Assembly (NCBI GenBank): GCA_938034415.1
Contig: CALHLE010000022.1
Coordinates: 54,925-118,924, forward strand
DNA from: an uncultured Anaerolineae bacterium
GTDB lineage: Bacteria; Chloroflexota; Anaerolineae; J036; Brachytrichaceae
Direction of reading: 5' to 3'
DNA length: 64,000 bases
Part shown: positions 46,745-56,038 of the stretch, piece by piece
Position numbering within the stretch: position 1 is the first letter of the stretch
Layout: each line of letters starts with the position of its first letter
The notes under the pieces: generated by a model
What the model was told of the DNA's origin: nothing
Seen by the model: only the letters and a program-made list of their open reading frames with translations
Databases searched by the model: none
Made by a program: the position numbers and the translations under genes

Positions 46745-47368
46745 CTACCACTTGAACTGGCCGGTAGAGACTTCGACAGGCTTATCGAGGCGGTCATTCA
46801 CCCACACGCCGGGCGAGCGGTGCGCAAGGCGGGCGCGCAGGACGATGGTATGGGTGAGCGACTTGGCTTCATCGGACGGCAGCGATTCCAGCGGGCCGAA
46901 GGTGTACCAGTCGGTTGAGTCAAACCAGCCGTAGTGCATCCGCCGCTTGCCGGCTTTGACGTGCACCGCGCGTCCGCCGAAGCGGCTATGCGGCTCGACC
47001 AGCACAAATTCGATTTCATCCCAGGGCGCTTCGTGCCAGCCGAAGATCGTCCGCCAATGCAGGCTGTCGTCGGTGACCGCTGCCGCAAACACGAACGGCG
47101 AGGCAAATCGCCAGATCAGCCCGAACGCTGCGAGCAGCATGAGCAGACCTGCGCTGAGCGTCGCCGTGGCGTTGGCCGATGAGTCGGCGCGGCTGAAGAC
47201 GGCGATCAGATTGGCCAGGCCGGTGATAGCGAGCAAAACGGCAACGAACAACACGGCTGCATAAATGAGCTGGCGCGCTCGCGATGGACGCACCAGCGTA
47301 TTTCCCCTGAATTCCGGCGCAGCCGTAAATTCATCGAGGTCACGGTTCAACACAGTATCGCCAAGCAT
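46745..47368 (-). CDS. Membrane protein with PH-like domain
   Basis: A 207-residue protein with two TM helices close together (about 36-58 and 69-92) followed by a beta-rich domain resembling bacterial PH domains (WRTIFGWHEAPWDEIEFVLVE, RRMHYGWFDSTDWYTFG in parts). No enzyme motif is present. It probably sits in the inner membrane with the domain in the cytosol. The assignment is by fold pattern, so it is tentative. Confidence 0.55.
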   Translation of the reverse strand: MLGDTVLNRDLDEFTAAPEFRGNTLVRPSRARQLIYAAVLFVAVLLAITGLANLIAVFSRADSSANATATLSAGLLMLLAAFGLIWRFASPFVFAAAVTDDSLHWRTIFGWHEAPWDEIEFVLVEPHSRFGGRAVHVKAGKRRMHYGWFDSTDWYTFGPLESLPSDEAKSLTHTIVLRARLAHRSPGVWVNDRLDKPVEVSTGQFKW

Positions 47369-47399
47369 GCAAACAGTAAAGCACTCGGCGGGCGATCCG

Positions 47400-49886
47400 T
47401 CAAGGCGAGGGCGCAGGCAGCGCCGGCGCGGATTCGGCGGGCGATTCCGGGATGTCGAAGACCAGGTCGTTGTTCAGGCATTTGGCTTTGCCCTTGCCGA
47501 TTTCGACGACCAGCCCCTCGCATCCCTCTGGCCCCTGGATCGCCAGCGGTTTGTTCCACGTGGTGAAGTCGCACTCGGGGTAGTTGGCGCAGCCGTAGAA
47601 GATGCGCCGCTGGCCCTTGCGGGCGCGCTTCTCCACCAATGGGCCGCCGCACTTCGGACACTTTACGCCAGGGATGGGGATCGGCGCGGTGTGTTTGCAC
47701 TTCGGGAAGTTGGAGCAGGCGATGAACTTTCCGAAGCGGCCCTCGCGATACACCAGCAGGCCGTCCCCGCAGTCAGGGCACTTCTCGCCCGTATATTGCA
47801 CCGCCCGCTCGCGCTTGGGGATGCACTCGGCGGCTTGCGCGACGGCCTCCTTGAACGGGTCGTAGAACTCGCGCAGCACAGGGCGCCATTCTCGCGCGCC
47901 GGTTTCGATGTCGTCTAACTCTTCCTCCACGCGCGCCGTGAATCCCACGTCAATATATTGGGGGAAGTGGGCGACGAGCAGGTCATTCGCGGTGAAGCCC
48001 AGCTCGGTTGGGACGAGTTGCTTGCCTTCCTTGCGCACGTAGTCGCGCGATTGGATCGTGGTCATGATTTGCGCGTAGGTGCTGGGCCGGCCGATGCCGT
48101 ATTCCTCCAGCGCCTTGACCAGGCTGGCCTCGGTGTAGCGCGGTGGCGGCTGGGTGAAGTGTTGCTCCGGGATCAGGCGCATTAAGTCGAGCGGCTCGCC
48201 GTCGGACAGTACCGGCAGCCGGCGGCCGCGCCCCTCCTCGTCTTCGTCCAGCTTCTCGCCCTCGTCGCGTCCCTCCTCATACACCTTGAGGAAGCCGGCA
48301 AATTTGACCACCGAGCCGGTGGCGCGGAACCAGTAGCCGGGGATTAACGCGCGCGCGTCCTGCGCGTTCCCTGATTCAACCGGAAGCGCGCCTGCGCCCT
48401 GTGGCAGCGCCTCAATGTCCACCGTCGTCGCGTCGAAGATGGCATTGGCCATCTGGCTGGCGACGAAGCGCTTCCAGATCAGCTCATATAGCTTGAGCTG
48501 ATCGCGGTCGAGATAATCTTTCAACGATTCCGGCGTGCGGAAGACGGACGTGGGACGGATTGCCTCGTGCGCTTCCTGCGCGTTCTTAGCGCGCGAAACG
48601 TATTTGGGCGGCGCTTCCGGTATGAACTCGCTGCCGTAGCGTTCGGCGATGAACTGGCGCGCCTCGCGCTGCGCGCTCTCGGCCACGTTCACCGAGTCGG
48701 TGCGCATGTAGGTGATCAAGCCGACCGCGCCTTCGCCGATGTCTATGCCTTCGTAGAGTTGTTGGGCGACGGCCATCGTGCGGCGAGCGTTGAAGCCGAG
48801 CTTGCGGCTGGCTTCCTGCTGCATCGTGCTGGTCGTGAATGGCGCCGCCGGACGCCGCGAGCGATCCTTGCGCTCGACCTTGACGACGCGATACGCTGCG
48901 CCCTCTAGCTCGCTCACGACCCGCTGCGCGTCGGCCTCGTTCTTGAGGTCCGGCTCTTGACCGCGCAGCTTGAACAGCCGGGCAATGAAAGCCTCTTTAG
49001 ACGACTGCTTGGCGAGTTCCGCCTCGATGCTCCAATACTCCACCGGTACGAAGGCCTGGATTTCGCGCTCGCGCTCGACGACCAGGCGCAGGGCGACGGA
49101 CTGCACGCGCCCGGCGCTCAGGCCGCGCCGGCTGAGTTTGTCGCTCAGCAACGGGCTGAGTTTGTAGCCCACCAATCGGTCGAGGATGCGCCGCGCTTGT
49201 TGCGCATTCACCGCGTTCTTGTCAATGTCTCGCGGGTGGGCAAAGGCGTGATCTATGGCGTCCTTGGTGATTTCGTGGAACTCGACGCGATGCACCGGCT
49301 TGCCGGCGATTTCCGGTTGTAGCACGTGGGTCAGATGCCACGAGATGGCCTCGCCTTCCCGGTCGGGGTCGGTCGCCAACCAGATTGAACTCGCGGCTCT
49401 GGCGTATTGCTTGAGTTCCTTCACGGTTGCTTTCTTGGCAACGGGGATGACGTAGGTGGGTTCAAAGTCGTTGTCCACGTCCACCCCCAGCCGTCTCTTG
49501 GGCAGGTCGCGGATGTGGCCGATGGACGCCCGGACGGTGTATTTGCGGCCCAGGAACTTGCCAATGGTGCGCGCCTTGGTCGGCGATTCGACGATGACGA
49601 GCGGCAAACCCGGCGCGCCTTGTGCGCCGGCGTCACCGTTGGCGGACGCTTTCGACCTGCCCTTAGCGCGCTGCGCCCGTCCGTCCGATTTCGGCTTGCG
49701 CTCCCGCTCTGCCGGTTCGGGCGGGGTCAGCCCTTCATGCGCCGGCGTGCGTCCCATCTTGTACACCCTGTCGTAGCCACAGTTGGCGCAGGTGCCCTGG
49801 GTCGCCGGCGTGCCGTTGGCAAAGAAGATCGGCTTTGGGTCAAGCAATGGATGCTTGCCGCGACATTTGAAACAGTATGCTTCCAT
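47400..49886 (-). CDS. topA: DNA topoisomerase I with extra N-terminal zinc ribbon
   Basis: An 828-residue type IA topoisomerase that relaxes negative supercoils. The TOPRIM domain begins near 96 (Glu100 in [17 protein letters not shown]), the catalytic Tyr393 is in LITYMRTDS, and two C-terminal zinc fingers carry CPDC/CSNFPKC and CPKC/CANYPEC. Unusually, residues 1-45 form a zinc ribbon (Cys5, Cys8, Cys33, Cys36; DUF5679-like) joined by a 45-residue charged linker. A possible -10 TAAATC (49898-49903) lies 11 nt before the ATG. Confidence 0.95.
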   Translation of the reverse strand: MEAYCFKCRGKHPLLDPKPIFFANGTPATQGTCANCGYDRVYKMGRTPAHEGLTPPEPAERERKPKSDGRAQRAKGRSKASANGDAGAQGAPGLPLVIVESPTKARTIGKFLGRKYTVRASIGHIRDLPKRRLGVDVDNDFEPTYVIPVAKKATVKELKQYARAASSIWLATDPDREGEAISWHLTHVLQPEIAGKPVHRVEFHEITKDAIDHAFAHPRDIDKNAVNAQQARRILDRLVGYKLSPLLSDKLSRRGLSAGRVQSVALRLVVEREREIQAFVPVEYWSIEAELAKQSSKEAFIARLFKLRGQEPDLKNEADAQRVVSELEGAAYRVVKVERKDRSRRPAAPFTTSTMQQEASRKLGFNARRTMAVAQQLYEGIDIGEGAVGLITYMRTDSVNVAESAQREARQFIAERYGSEFIPEAPPKYVSRAKNAQEAHEAIRPTSVFRTPESLKDYLDRDQLKLYELIWKRFVASQMANAIFDATTVDIEALPQGAGALPVESGNAQDARALIPGYWFRATGSVVKFAGFLKVYEEGRDEGEKLDEDEEGRGRRLPVLSDGEPLDLMRLIPEQHFTQPPPRYTEASLVKALEEYGIGRPSTYAQIMTTIQSRDYVRKEGKQLVPTELGFTANDLLVAHFPQYIDVGFTARVEEELDDIETGAREWRPVLREFYDPFKEAVAQAAECIPKRERAVQYTGEKCPDCGDGLLVYREGRFGKFIACSNFPKCKHTAPIPIPGVKCPKCGGPLVEKRARKGQRRIFYGCANYPECDFTTWNKPLAIQGPEGCEGLVVEIGKGKAKCLNNDLVFDIPESPAESAPALPAPSP

Positions 49887-49989
49887 CGGTTGCTAAAGAT
49901 TTAGCCAAAAGAGGTTCGTACGGGAATTAAGCGTTCCGCGGTGAGAGGCTAAGCCGCCCCTTCGTCTTGCTCTCCCCTTCTTCCTAACT

Positions 49990-51087
49990 CTATCCTAATC
50001 CCCTCAAAAACTCGTTGATTTCGCGCTCGAATCGCTCCACGCTGAATTGCTCGGCATGGCGGCGGATTTCGACGGGCGCGAATGTTACCCTAGAATGCCG
50101 GAGCACCGCTTCGGCGAGCGCATCGGGGGTCTGCGGGTAGAAGAGCGTCCCGGTCACGCCATCTGCGACGTAGTCCAGCGCGCCGCCGCCGGCATAGGCG
50201 ATGACCGGCTTGCCGTATGCCATGGCGCGGATGGGCGCGATGCCGAAATCCTCGACGCCAGGGAAGATAAAAGCGCGACACTCGCCCAGCAAGCGGCCTA
50301 GGGTCGCATCATCTACACGCCCCAGCAACCTGATGTTCGACCCAGGTTGTCGCGCGGCCAGCCGCTCCAGCCTGGGGCGATCCCGTCCGTCGCCCGCGAC
50401 AATCAGCGGCAGTCCAAGCCTGCCGAACGCCTCGATGGCCAGGTCTATCCGTTTGTAGGGCAAGAGCCGCGAGACAATCAGATAAAAGCCCTGATCTTGG
50501 ATGTCCGGTGGATATGGCGGCATCTCGACGGGGGGATAGATGATGACTGATTCCCGACCGTAGTGTTTGCGGATGCGCTGCTGCACTTCGCGCGAGATGG
50601 CGATGAACGCCGTCACGCGTTGGGCGACGCGCGTCTCCCAGCGACGCAGGTAGCGGTTGAGTGCTTGGAGGATGGCTGATGCGCCAGGCGGGATGCGCTC
50701 TCTTTTCGCATAGGCAGAGAAGTCGTAGACAAAGCGCGTTGGGGTAAGGCAATAACAAATGTGCCTGACGCTTGGATGCAGCCCACGGGCAGCAATGCAA
50801 AACGCGCTTTTGTTGCTCAAGATCACGTCGTATTCGACCGGAATGCGGCGATGCGCCCATACCCAGGCGAACACCGGCATGTAGGGCTGGTGGTGGCGAT
50901 GCACGCCGGGCAGGCGATCCATCCACGTGGAGCGAATGTCCCATGCGCGCCAGGCGATCGGCATACGCTGCCGGTCGTAGATGCTGGTGAAGATCGGCGC
51001 GCCCGGGAACATCCGGTTCAGCGCGCGCAGCACGTCTTCTGCGCCCCCGAGCTGATTGAGCCAATCATGGACGAGGGCAATGTTCAT
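49990..51087 (-). CDS. Glycosyltransferase, GT4 family
   Basis: A 365-residue GT-B retaining glycosyltransferase. It starts MNIALVHDWLNQLGGAEDVL, typical of the WbaZ/mannosyltransferase group. The C-terminal donor domain holds RLLPYKRIDLAIEAF and the E-x7-E type pattern in FPGVEDFGIAPIRAMAYGKPV. It probably adds mannose or a related sugar from a GDP or UDP donor to a surface polysaccharide. The start overlaps a remnant ORF by ATGA. The GDP-sugar genes lie 5 kb away. Confidence 0.88.
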   Translation of the reverse strand: MNIALVHDWLNQLGGAEDVLRALNRMFPGAPIFTSIYDRQRMPIAWRAWDIRSTWMDRLPGVHRHHQPYMPVFAWVWAHRRIPVEYDVILSNKSAFCIAARGLHPSVRHICYCLTPTRFVYDFSAYAKRERIPPGASAILQALNRYLRRWETRVAQRVTAFIAISREVQQRIRKHYGRESVIIYPPVEMPPYPPDIQDQGFYLIVSRLLPYKRIDLAIEAFGRLGLPLIVAGDGRDRPRLERLAARQPGSNIRLLGRVDDATLGRLLGECRAFIFPGVEDFGIAPIRAMAYGKPVIAYAGGGALDYVADGVTGTLFYPQTPDALAEAVLRHSRVTFAPVEIRRHAEQFSVERFEREINEFLRGLG

Positions 51088-51197
51088 GCTGTAGGCGTTT
51101 GAGCGTTCCACGCTTCACGGGCCAGCGCCTCGGTATTGAGCATCAAGCCGTCCATGTCCAAAATAACGGCGTGGAAGACCCCTGGCGATTGTGGCAT
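51084..51197 (-). pseudogene. N-terminal remnant of a HAD-superfamily phosphatase
   Basis: A 37-codon ORF starting at an ATG (51197) reads MPQSPGVFHAVILDMDG then LMLNTEALAREAW and ends. The DMDGLMLNTE motif is HAD motif I with both Asp residues, as in beta-phosphoglucomutase-like enzymes. The rest of the enzyme is missing: the frame ends at a TGA that overlaps the ATG of the GT4 gene. It sits 15 nt after the M29-like gene. I read it as the 5' stub of a deleted gene that still couples translation of the glycosyltransferase. Confidence 0.7.
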
Positions 51198-51212
51198 CCT
51201 GCTGGCTCAGAA

Positions 51213-52274
51213 TTATCCGAAGCTGACGATCGGCTGACCGTCGGCCTCGATCTCAGCGTTCGACAGGATGAACTCCTCGCTGAGCGAGGAAGCGTTCTGG
51301 CCGCCCAGGTGGCGGTTCTCGCCAAAGGCCACGACGACCGCGCCGCGCGCATGTTTATCTATCAGCGGCCAGCCGATAGGGCGACTCAGGCGCGGGTTCA
51401 GGCCGATCCCGATGTAGCCGATGCGGCGTGAATCGCCGGTCTGAGCGTCGAAGAGGGCGTTTAACTCGTCTGCGCCGGCGGCTGCTTCAATGCGCGCCGC
51501 GCGGCCGCGCTCGAAGCAAAAGACCACGTCGCGCGCACTGCCGACGCAGGGCAGGTGCAGGCTGCCCTCGGTTCGATCTTCCAGCACGGTGAAGTAGATC
51601 GAGCCGGCCGGCAGGCTAGAAACCACTGCGCCGCGCTCACGGTCTAAGTCGTCAATGTAGCCATCGTTGTTCAGCATCGCCCGGTCGCCGCGCACGACGC
51701 GCAATTCGTGTCTTCCGCCGGTGCGAATGACGATCTCCTGTGCGTCTTCCAAGCGCGACTGCGCCCGCACAACAGGGTCTTGCAGTTCGAGCAGCGTCGG
51801 CGCCGCGGCGTCTTGTAGGATTTGCTCAAGCGATTCAAACGACATCCCAAGACGGTCTGCCTGGGCCGGCGTTGGGACGGCGACGACCAGGCTGGGGAGA
51901 CGCCGCGCTTCCTCGATGTCGGTCAATCGTTCCTGCGCGGCAGACCATAGCGCGACGGCATCATGCGGCGCGCCGTCCAGATCGAGATAGCCGGCGGTGA
52001 GCGCGACGCAGCGATCCGCGCGTTCTCGCCACGCACGGCGGTGGCGGTCGTATGCGGCGAAATACTCGGTTTGGCCGGACGCCAGCAGACGCGCTAAGTA
52101 ATCGGGTGGAGCAAGTTCGATCAGCGGCGTCGCGCCTGCCAGCTCAACAGTGAACGCGACTTCGCGCAATAGGTCGTCACGGCCGGCATGGTCAAGCAGC
52201 AGAATCAGCTCGCCCGGTTGTGCGCCTACGCCTTGCACAATGCGCCAAGCGAGGTATGAGGTCAGATCGGCCAT
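51213..52274 (-). CDS. M29-type aminopeptidase homologue lacking metal ligands
   Basis: A 353-residue protein with the fold pattern of aminopeptidase T/S (peptidase M29): LPAGSIYFTVLEDRTEGSL, GYIGIGLNPRLS, AFGENRHLGGQN and SLSEEFIL. The residues that should bind metal are changed: the first Glu reads Ser225, the Glu of GELGIG reads Tyr287, the His before ALG reads a Val in GAVVVAFG, and the HxD pair reads Ser332 and Glu334. It is unlikely to be a peptidase and may bind a ligand or partner. It heads an operon with the HAD stub and the GT4 gene. Confidence 0.7.
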   Translation of the reverse strand: MADLTSYLAWRIVQGVGAQPGELILLLDHAGRDDLLREVAFTVELAGATPLIELAPPDYLARLLASGQTEYFAAYDRHRRAWRERADRCVALTAGYLDLDGAPHDAVALWSAAQERLTDIEEARRLPSLVVAVPTPAQADRLGMSFESLEQILQDAAAPTLLELQDPVVRAQSRLEDAQEIVIRTGGRHELRVVRGDRAMLNNDGYIDDLDRERGAVVSSLPAGSIYFTVLEDRTEGSLHLPCVGSARDVVFCFERGRAARIEAAAGADELNALFDAQTGDSRRIGYIGIGLNPRLSRPIGWPLIDKHARGAVVVAFGENRHLGGQNASSLSEEFILSNAEIEADGQPIVSFG

Positions 52275-52287
52275 TGGTCAGAGGGCG

Positions 52288-52321
52288 ATTGTAATCGCGC
52301 CTGTTAGTCTCGTCGTACAAT
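52288..52321. promoter_or_regulatory. Divergent -10 elements of the M29-like gene and GH20
   Basis: TACAAT on minus (52288-52293) is 13 nt before the M29-like ATG; TACAAT on plus (52316-52321) is 18 nt before the GH20 ATG. Both give leaders of about 6-12 nt without a ribosome site. Confidence 0.45.
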
Positions 52322-52339
52322 GTCGCCTACAACAGAGCC

Positions 52340-54208
52340 ATGCCTAAGCAATCCCGCCCGCTCTCGCCTTGTCTTGTCCCGGAGCCGCGCGCCATAACCT
52401 TGTATGGCGGCGTGCACGAAGTCCGGTCCGATCAGCTCATCGTGTTAAAGGCGCCGCGGCCTGCGCAAGGATTCTTCGAGGCGCAAGAAGCGCAGCGCGC
52501 GCTCAGCCGGTACTCGCGCGTGACTTGGCACATCCACGCCAGCGACGCTGCGCCCCCGGAGACGATCGGCTTACTGATTGCCATTGGAGACGCTGGTGAG
52601 GCTGTCAGCGATACTGACCGGCAAAGCTACACGCTTGACGTGACACCCGAGCGCATCACCATTACCGCACCGACAACAGCCGGGGCGTTCTACGGCGTGA
52701 TGACGCTGACGCAGCTTTTGCGTCAGTATGGCCGTGCACTGCCTGTGCTGCGCATTGAGGACGCGCCGGACTTCGCGCGACGCGGCGTCATGCTTGACAT
52801 CAGCCGCGATAAAGTGCCGACGATGGCGACGCTGTTTGAGCTGGTGGACCTGCTGGCCGAGTTGAAGGTCAACGAGTTTCAGCTCTATACCGAACACACA
52901 TTCGCCTTCCGGCGTCACCCGGTCGTGTGGGCCAATGCCTCGCCGATGACAGGCGAAGAGATCATGCAGCTTGATGCATACTGCCGGGCGCGGCACATTG
53001 ACCTGGTGCCGAATCAGAACTGCTTTGGCCACATGCGTCGCTGGCTGATTCATGATGCATATCGCCCGCTTGCCGAATGCCCAGATGGCTGTGAGACCTC
53101 ATGGGGCTACTTTGCCGAGCCATTTACGTTGTGTCCAGGCGACCCCGGCAGCATCCAGTTGGTGGAGGAGATCTTCGAGGAAGTGCTGCCCCACTACACC
53201 AGCCGGTTCTTCAACGTCGGCTGCGATGAGACGGTGGACCTGGGCAAGGGTCGCAGCAAAGCCGAAGTTGAGGCGAAAGGCGTCGGGCGCGTTTATCTGG
53301 ACTTTCTGCTTCAGATTTACGAGCGGGTCAAGCGCCATGGCCGGACGATGCAGTTTTGGGGCGACATCATCATGTCGCATCCTGAGCTGGTCGCCGAGTT
53401 GCCCAAAGACGTGATTGCGATGGAGTGGGGCTACGAATACGATCATCCGTTCGCCGACCATGGCGCAAAGTTCGCCGCATCGGGTATTCCGTTCTACGTG
53501 TGCGGCGGCACGTCGTCGTGGAACAGCATCGGCGGCCGCACCGACAATGCCATCGGCAATCTGCTCAACGCCGCCGAGAACGGCAAGCAGCATGGCGCCG
53601 TCGGTTTCCTCAACACGGATTGGGGGGACTATGGCCACCTACAGCCTCTGCCGGTGAGCTATCTGCCCTATGCCTATGGTGCCGGCGTGTCCTGGTGCAT
53701 CGCGTCCAACCGCGACATGGACGTTGCCCGCGCGGCCAGTTTGCACATCTTCGCAGACCCGAGCGGGGCGACCGGCAAATTCGCCTACGATCTCGGCAAT
53801 GTGTATACGCACATACCCTTCCGCACTCACAACGGCACGGCGTATGCCTACGCCGTCACGTTCAGCGAGGAGGCCCTGCGACACCGCTTAAAGGAGGCTG
53901 TCATCGAGCGACGTTGGCTGACGCGCGTGAATAAAGAACTCGACCGCCTCGAAGCGATCGTGCCGACGCTGAAGATGCAGCGCCCTGATGCCGCGTTGGT
54001 GCGGCGCGAATTTGCATACGCCATTCATCTGATGCGCTATGGGATGAACCGCCTAGAGCGGTTGGGCGCGGTCGGCAAACGCATGGCGGATGATCCTAAG
54101 GCCGTTGCACGTGAGCGGCGTAGGCTTCTTGCCGAGCATCATCGCGTGTGGTTGGCGCGCAATCGTCCTGGCGGCATGGAGGATAGCGCTAAAAACATTC
54201 AGCTCTAA
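52340..54208 (+). CDS. Beta-N-acetylhexosaminidase-like glycoside hydrolase (GH20)
   Basis: A 622-residue GH20-type enzyme: an N-terminal alpha/beta domain (about 20-140), then the catalytic barrel starting at RRGVMLDISRDKVP, with the Asp296-Glu297 pair in NVGCDETVDLG serving as stabiliser and general acid. It should remove terminal N-acetylglucosamine or -galactosamine. There is no signal peptide, so it acts inside the cell or by another route. The gene is followed by a stand-alone beta-rich protein 72 nt away. Confidence 0.88.
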   Translation: MPKQSRPLSPCLVPEPRAITLYGGVHEVRSDQLIVLKAPRPAQGFFEAQEAQRALSRYSRVTWHIHASDAAPPETIGLLIAIGDAGEAVSDTDRQSYTLDVTPERITITAPTTAGAFYGVMTLTQLLRQYGRALPVLRIEDAPDFARRGVMLDISRDKVPTMATLFELVDLLAELKVNEFQLYTEHTFAFRRHPVVWANASPMTGEEIMQLDAYCRARHIDLVPNQNCFGHMRRWLIHDAYRPLAECPDGCETSWGYFAEPFTLCPGDPGSIQLVEEIFEEVLPHYTSRFFNVGCDETVDLGKGRSKAEVEAKGVGRVYLDFLLQIYERVKRHGRTMQFWGDIIMSHPELVAELPKDVIAMEWGYEYDHPFADHGAKFAASGIPFYVCGGTSSWNSIGGRTDNAIGNLLNAAENGKQHGAVGFLNTDWGDYGHLQPLPVSYLPYAYGAGVSWCIASNRDMDVARAASLHIFADPSGATGKFAYDLGNVYTHIPFRTHNGTAYAYAVTFSEEALRHRLKEAVIERRWLTRVNKELDRLEAIVPTLKMQRPDAALVRREFAYAIHLMRYGMNRLERLGAVGKRMADDPKAVARERRRLLAEHHRVWLARNRPGGMEDSAKNIQL

Positions 54209-54280
54209 CCCCTGGCATTCGGCGCGAGCGAAGGCGCGGGTTGAGTCTCCGGTTTTGCAGCTTGTTGCCGCTCACTATCC

Positions 54281-55087
54281 ATGATCAACACAAACGGCGT
54301 GCTGGCGGTGATGGATCACCACATCACCATCAACTGGGATGATGGTCCGACGATGCATAGGATCGCGGCGCAGGTGCGCTATCGCGCGACCGAATCGGCC
54401 ACGCTGCGGACGATGCGCATCAGCGCCTCACAGCGCTACAGCGACGATCCGCTTTCGTTCGTGACAATGGGCGATGGTCTGCGCGCGTCATGGATCTGGC
54501 AGGAGCGCGGCCCCGGCTGGACGGCGCAGCTATCTGTGATGAACGAGGGCGCGGACGATGTCTATCTCGATGCGCTAGATGTGATCCGCATTGACTACGC
54601 CTTTGGGGGACTTTTCAACCTTGGCGCGCCGCCTGGCTTGTGGCGCGTGCTGTTAGAAGGCAGGCGCGGCTTGCTGGCTGCGCCGTCTCGCGGCGAGCAT
54701 AGGCCGGCTGAGTCGGACGATCCGGCTGCGGAGTGGGAGTCTTGGTCGCCGGCTACGCCGACGGCGACCGGATTTGCGCGCCGCTGTTGCCTGATCGTGC
54801 AGCCGATTGCGTCGAACCGCGCCCGCCCGCCCGCCGTGATGATCCGAGCGTTGGATAGTGATGGCTTTTCTTCCTCGGTTCGCACCGAGATCCAACTGGA
54901 GGTGAGCGGTGAGCGCTTTGAACGATTATCCGCCCGTTACCGCGCCGAGGGGATGCTGCTCGGCGCAGGGGCGAGTGTGGCTTCGCCGGAGTTCTGGGTC
55001 GTGTCGGGTGATGACGCATGGGAGTTGAGGGAGTTGAAAGTTGATGAGCAAGGAGATCGGAGTAGGAAAGGGAAAGAACGCGGATAG
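54281..55087 (+). CDS. Stand-alone GH36-type N-terminal beta domain
   Basis: A 268-residue protein that resembles only the N-terminal supersandwich of alpha-galactosidases (GH36), with the pattern SPEFWVVSGDDAWELRELK at the end, near the point where the catalytic barrel would begin. The barrel is absent. The reading frame runs on into charged residues and overlaps the start of nth by 44 nt. It may be a truncated gene, or a separate carbohydrate-binding protein. The assignment is tentative. Confidence 0.5.
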   Translation: MINTNGVLAVMDHHITINWDDGPTMHRIAAQVRYRATESATLRTMRISASQRYSDDPLSFVTMGDGLRASWIWQERGPGWTAQLSVMNEGADDVYLDALDVIRIDYAFGGLFNLGAPPGLWRVLLEGRRGLLAAPSRGEHRPAESDDPAAEWESWSPATPTATGFARRCCLIVQPIASNRARPPAVMIRALDSDGFSSSVRTEIQLEVSGERFERLSARYRAEGMLLGAGASVASPEFWVVSGDDAWELRELKVDEQGDRSRKGKERG

Positions 55088-55787
55088 ACCATCGCCGGCG
55101 ACGGACGAGCGCGCGCTGAGGCGTAAAGCGAAAGTCGTCCACGAGAAGCTGCTGGCAACCTACGGCGAGCCGCAGTGGACGCGGCTCGACGGCGTGAGCG
55201 AACTGGTCGCGACCATCCTCTCGCAGAACACCAACGACGGCAACCGCGATTTGGCCTATGCCCGACTGCGCGCACGATTCCCGACCTGGGAAGCCGTGCG
55301 CGACGCGCCGGCGGAGGCGGTGATCGAAGCCATTCGCCCGGCCGGCCTGGCCAACCAAAAAGGCCCGCGCATTCAATTTGCCCTGAGACGCATCACCGAA
55401 GCGCGCGGCAAGCTGGACATAGACTTCCTCGCCCAGATGCCGGTGGACGAGGCGCGGCGATGGCTGCTCGGCATCAAGGGCATCGGGCCGAAGACCGCGG
55501 CCATCGTGCTGTTGTTCTGCTATGACAAGCCCGTCTTTCCGGTGGACACACATGTCCATCGCGTGACCGGGCGGCTTGGCCTCCGCCCCCCGCGGCTGAC
55601 TGCTGACCAGACGCACGACTGGATGGAACGCATCTGTCCGCCCGGCGCGCAGTTCGCCTTTCACATCAACCTGATCCGGCACGGGCGAGCAGTTTGCCAT
55701 GCGCGCAACCCGGAGTGCGCACGTTGCCCGCTGCAACGGCAGTGCGATCACTTTCGCAGCCGCGTTCAGACGAACGGAAAGCCTTAA
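55044..55787 (+). CDS. nth: Endonuclease III (DNA glycosylase/AP lyase)
   Basis: A 247-residue base-excision repair enzyme. The helix-hairpin-helix LLGIKGIGPKTAAIVLL contains the catalytic Lys, and the catalytic Asp lies in PVDTHVHRV. The C-terminal [4Fe-4S] cluster has Cys-x6-Cys-x2-Cys-x5-Cys (CHARNPECARCPLQRQC). It removes oxidised pyrimidines and cuts at the abasic site. The first 35 residues are basic and unlike the family, and the ATG at 55044 overlaps the previous gene. Confidence 0.95.
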   Translation: MSKEIGVGKGKNADRPSPATDERALRRKAKVVHEKLLATYGEPQWTRLDGVSELVATILSQNTNDGNRDLAYARLRARFPTWEAVRDAPAEAVIEAIRPAGLANQKGPRIQFALRRITEARGKLDIDFLAQMPVDEARRWLLGIKGIGPKTAAIVLLFCYDKPVFPVDTHVHRVTGRLGLRPPRLTADQTHDWMERICPPGAQFAFHINLIRHGRAVCHARNPECARCPLQRQCDHFRSRVQTNGKP

Positions 55788-55849
55788 TGGTGTGGCACTG
55801 CCGCGCAGGAGGCATGAGAAGCCGAAATCAACGCTTGTGGAAATCGCGG

Positions 55850-55855
55850 TAGAAT
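55850..55855 (+). promoter_or_regulatory. -10 element of the tRNA-Ser gene
   Basis: TAGAAT, ending 10 nt before the first base of the tRNA. The start site would be within a few nt of the mature 5' end. Confidence 0.5.
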
Positions 55856-55865
55856 TAAGGCGTAA

Positions 55866-55954
55866 GGAGAGATGCCGGAGTGGTTGAACGGGGCGGTCTC
55901 GAAAACCGTTGTGGCCCGTATGGGTCACCGTGAGTTCGAATCTCACTCTCTCCG
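55866..55954 (+). tRNA. tRNA-Ser (anticodon CGA)
   Basis: An 89-nt class II tRNA. The acceptor GGAGAGA (55866-55872) pairs with TCTCTCC (55947-55953), then the discriminator G. The T arm is GTGAG-TTCGAAT-CTCAC. The anticodon loop is CTCGAAA with CGA at 55900-55902, reading UCG. A long variable arm (GTGGCCCGTATGGGTCAC) confirms serine type. CCA is not encoded. Confidence 0.97.
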
Positions 55955-56038
55955 CTCTCCTCAGAGGCCGGATTGCGAGGATCGAACCTTGGATGTCCTT
56001 CGGCCCGGTCTTATCGCCTCTGATGCTGACCGTTCATC

